From: Eulemur rufifrons | Taxonomy: Eukaryota > Chordata > Mammalia > Primates > Lemuridae | Reading direction: 5' to 3' | Assembly: GCF_041146395.1 (NCBI RefSeq) | Contig: NC_090989.1 | Coordinates: forward strand, 122,139,501 to 122,203,500 | DNA length: 64,000 nucleotides | Shown: positions 61,176-64,000 of the stretch, piece after piece | Numbering within the stretch: position 1 is the stretch's first letter | Layout: every line of letters starts with the position of its first letter | Notes under the pieces: generated by a model | Told to the model about the DNA's origin: nothing | Seen by the model: only the letters and a program-made list of their open reading frames with translations | The model's database searches: none | Made by a program: the position numbers and the translations under genes

Positions 61176-62030
61176 CAGTCCTGAAGACCTTATAAAGAGA
61201 AACATCTTCCTACACCCGACGTCTTCCTAGTCCCACATCCTACTCTCAGCAGTTTCATCTCTTCTTTTGTCCAGAGCCTGCCCCCCTATTTCTATATATT
61301 TCTTCATTGCTCCAGTTATCAGCCACAGACATCAATTACGGACTTCCCGGCTGACGGATGAAGATTTAGTTCACTCACGCTCCACCTCCCTTTTCCTTTA
61401 TTGGCTATCTTGATCACATTAAATAATAATGCTCCATTTCTTGTATCAATTATAGACAGTTTCTTTCTCACACACTCTATCTCATAATCACAGATGTTTT
61501 ATTTTCTAAGGTCAAAAGGGAAGACAAAAAACCAGTTTAATTACTAAACTGCTCTACTGATGTCTGTGTGAAATATAGGTCCTTTCTGCTAAGAATTATG
61601 ATGTATGTGGCCCTGGTTGTCAGAAGCTGTGGGCAGATAGCCAAGTCCTTGTTTTACTTCCCAACTGAGCATCCGTGGGCCTACAGAACGATGCCAGCTC
61701 TGTGATTACTGCTTGTAAGTGCTCCCTCTCCAAGGCAGGCCTGCAGAGCCCGTGCTTGGCCAACTTGCCTTACCCTCGTGTTTGAATCATGATTCTAACA
61801 TTAAATAGCTCAGTTTCTTCTCTAGCAGCTTTATCCTGACAGTACCAGGTACATAGTAAGCCAAACAAGTCAAACCCAAACATTTTTTAAGTACTCACTA
61901 TGTATTATGCCATGGTAATTCCTTCATAGGTATTTGTTGAATGAGTAAGTGACACACGTTTACAGAGCCAAATACATGAAACAATGAGAAATCAATTCAC
62001 AAATATCAGGTAAGCAAATATTTAAAAGGC
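61176..62030. other. BFSP2 intron 1; nothing firmly recognised
   Basis: No gene. 61,190-61,420 is T/C-rich and could be old LINE sequence. Confidence 0.35.
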
Positions 62031-63825
62031 TGACTATACTAAGGGAGGAGAGGACATGAAGAAAACAGAGCTCTCCTATGCTGTTTCTGGGAAGGTCGAT
62101 CCGTACAGCCACTTTGGAGAGGAATTTGGCAATGCCATATGAAAGCTGATGGTGGGCACGGGCCATTGGATTCCTAAGTATTGACCTACAGCAGGGTTGG
62201 AAACTTTTTCTATCAAGGGACAGATGGGAAATATTTTAGACTTTGTGGGCCATATGGTCTTTGTTGCAACTACACAACTCTGGCCTTGTAGTGCAAAAAC
62301 AGAGTGGGATTTGACCTGCCTATAGTTTGCTCACACCTGACCTGGAGAAATTCTCCCTTATGTGCATGCATGAGAAAGTTTATGTCCCCTCTTGTTCGTA
62401 ATGGAAAATATTGGAAGGCTATCAACAGAAAAATTCATAACCTATGGTGTATACAAGGGGTCTCCAAAAAGTTCATGGAAAATTCATATTATGAAAAAAC
62501 TATGCATGCATTTCAAAATGTTTTTGCACCAAAATGAACTTGTACGGTCTTGTTATAACATGTCTGAACAGGATCTAGTGCGAGGCACTAAGAAGGATAA
62601 GACATCAGCTTAAAAAGAGCTCCCATCAGAGCAAAATGAATTCCACTAAAATTGAGGCAAGAACAAACATCAAATTTATGGTGAAGCTTGGGTGGAAGAA
62701 TGGTGAAATCACTGATGCTTTATGAAAAGTTTATGGGGATAATGCCTCAAAGAAATCACCAGTTTAGAGATGGATAACTCATACTAACAGGGGATATGAT
62801 CCTGAGATGAAGCCCACAGCCACAGGACATCCACATCAATTTGAAAAGAAAAAATTTATCTCGTTCATGCTCTAATTAAAGAAAAACAACAATTACAGAA
62901 GAAACAATAGCTAACACCACAGACATCTCAATTGGTTCAGTTTACACAATTACAACTAAAAATTAAAGTTGAGCAAAGTTTCCACTCAATGGGTGTCAAA
63001 ATCGTTGTGCCCAAATCAGCTACAGACAAGAGCAGAGCTTCCAATGTAGGTTTTAACAAGTGGGATCAAGATCCTGAGGCATTTCTTTGAAGAATCGTAA
63101 CAGGAAATGAAACACGACTTTACCCACAAGACCCTGAAGACAAAGCACAATCAAAGCAATGGCTCCCAAGAGGTGGAAGTGGCCCAGTCAAAGCAAAAGG
63201 TGACCAATCATGGGCAAAGGTCATGGCAACAGTTTTTTGTGATGCTCAAGGCATTTTGCTTGTTGACTTTCTGAGGGCCAAAGAATGATAACATCTGCTT
63301 ACTATGAGAGTGTTTTGAGAAAGCCAAAGCTTTAGCATAAGAACACCTGGGAAAGCTTCACCAGATAGTCCTTCTCCACCACGACAATCGTCCTGCTCAT
63401 TCCTCTCATCAAACAAGGGCAGTTTTGTGAGAGTTCTGATGGGAAGTCATCAGGCATCCACCTTACAGTCCTGATTTAGCTCCTTCTGTCTTTTTATTTC
63501 CTAATCTTAAAGAATCTTTAAAGGGTGCTCATTTTTCTTCAGTTAATAATGTAAAAAAGACTGCATTGAAATGGTCGAATTCCTCAGTTCTTTAGGGATG
63601 GACTAAATGGCGGGTTATCATTGCTTCCGAAAGTGTCTTGCACTTGATGGAGCTTATGTTGAGAAATAAAAGTTGCATTTTTTATTTTTTACCTTGTAAT
63701 TCTATTTTTCCACGAACTTTTTAAAGTCCCTTTGTGTACAATGAAATGCTACATTTATCAACATAGATAAATCTCAGAAACACAATGAGTGGAGAAAGCA
63801 AATTGCAGAAGGAAACAGTATGCGA
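62031..63825 (+). mobile_element. Old L1 fragment in three pieces, interrupted by a hAT element and a mariner
   Basis: 62,070-62,189 (CAGCCACTTTGGAGAGGAAT), 62,346-62,450 (GGAAAATATTGGAAGGCTATC) and 63,742-63,825 (TGAAATGCTACATTTATCAAC, CTCAGAAACACAATGAGTGG) read as successive parts of an L1 ORF2 tail. 62,190-62,345 is a hAT-Charlie-like element related to 47,455-47,692, and 62,452-63,738 is a mariner. Confidence 0.5.
62452..63738 (+). pseudogene. Mariner (Hsmar2-like) transposase relic with both terminal repeats
   Basis: About 1.29 kb, the usual mariner length. Terminal inverted repeats: left GGGGTCTCCAAAAAGTTCATGG, and the right-end complement carries AAAAAGTTCGTGGAAAA, with TA next to each end. 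The frame is broken by stops and shifts. The C-terminal catalytic area is readable: LLHHDNRPAH (second Asp, 63,383-63,385), then two in-frame stops, then HPPYSPDLAPSV. In mariners the third catalytic Asp follows LAPS, 34 residues on; here that codon is GTC (Val, 63,488-63,490). So it cannot encode an active transposase. Confidence 0.82.
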
Positions 63826-64000
63826 TGGTCAATTTTATGTGTCAACTTGGCTGGGCCATCTTGTTTGCCCAGATATTTGGTCAAATATTTTGAATGTTTC
63901 TGTGAAGGTGTTTTTGGATGAGATTAACATTTACATCAGCGGACTTTGAGTAAAGTAGATGGTCCTACATCATGTGGGTGGGTCTCATCCAATCAGCTGC
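63826..64000 (+). mobile_element. MLT2-type LTR, start only (cut by window edge)
   Basis: GATGGTCAATTTTATGTGTC, TCAACTTGGCTGGGCCATC, GTGGGTGGGTCTCATCCAAT are the opening of an MLT2-like LTR in + orientation. It would continue beyond 64,000. Confidence 0.65.

Noticed and set aside
56531..64000. Search for BFSP2 exon 1 (head and coil 1A)
   Set aside because: No minus-strand segment with intermediate-filament helix-initiation features or a compatible donor found; exon 1 is outside the window.

Overview
The window is nuclear DNA from a primate, most likely a lemur (Strepsirrhini). Its Alu copies carry left and right arms joined in the usual way, but with variants I associate with strepsirrhine Alus: 'GAGCAAGAGTGAGAC', 'CAGAGTGCTAGGATTACAGG', and in the copy at 49,548-49,870 an inserted TCTATAT/AGTTGTCCATATAAT block that I know from lemuriform Alus. 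The rest of the repeat load is typical eutherian: MIR, L2, L1, MaLR/ERVL LTRs, hAT, Tigger and mariner relics.

The only protein-coding gene I can support is BFSP2 (phakinin/CP49, the lens beaded-filament protein), on the minus strand. Exons 2 to 7 lie at 56,530-56,448, 55,380-55,224, 54,188-54,027, 41,335-41,204, 35,462-35,242 and 33,090 to about 32,855. Exon sizes of 83, 157, 162, 132 and 221 bp follow the type I intermediate-filament gene plan. The reading frame is open across every junction and all splice sites are GT-AG. Residue counting that places Glu233 and Arg287 (both known human cataract sites) correctly implies 163 residues in exon 1, which lies beyond the right edge of the window. 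The last exon adds one residue, then stops, and is otherwise 3' UTR ending at an AATAAA at 32,876-32,871.

Layout: 1-32,850 is the intergenic region downstream of BFSP2, filled with old repeats. These include an ERVL provirus remnant with MLT2 LTR pieces and a nested L1 (3,420-7,985), a long hAT transposase relic resembling ZBED5/Charlie elements (about 9,275-10,985), L1 tails, MLT1/MST LTRs and a hAT element. About 30,900-32,600 is largely repeat-free and may be conserved non-coding DNA. 32,855-56,530 is BFSP2. 56,531-64,000 is intron 1, with L2, MIR, a Tigger/MER2-like element, a mariner relic (62,452-63,738) nested in old LINE sequence, and the start of an MLT2-type LTR at the edge.

The most notable local feature is a 33-bp perfect tandem duplication (period 38) that copies the 3' end of BFSP2 exon 6 together with its splice donor. 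Use of the second donor, or failure to splice, would still end the protein after one residue. I see no previously undescribed biological system, no CRISPR array and no functional RNA gene.
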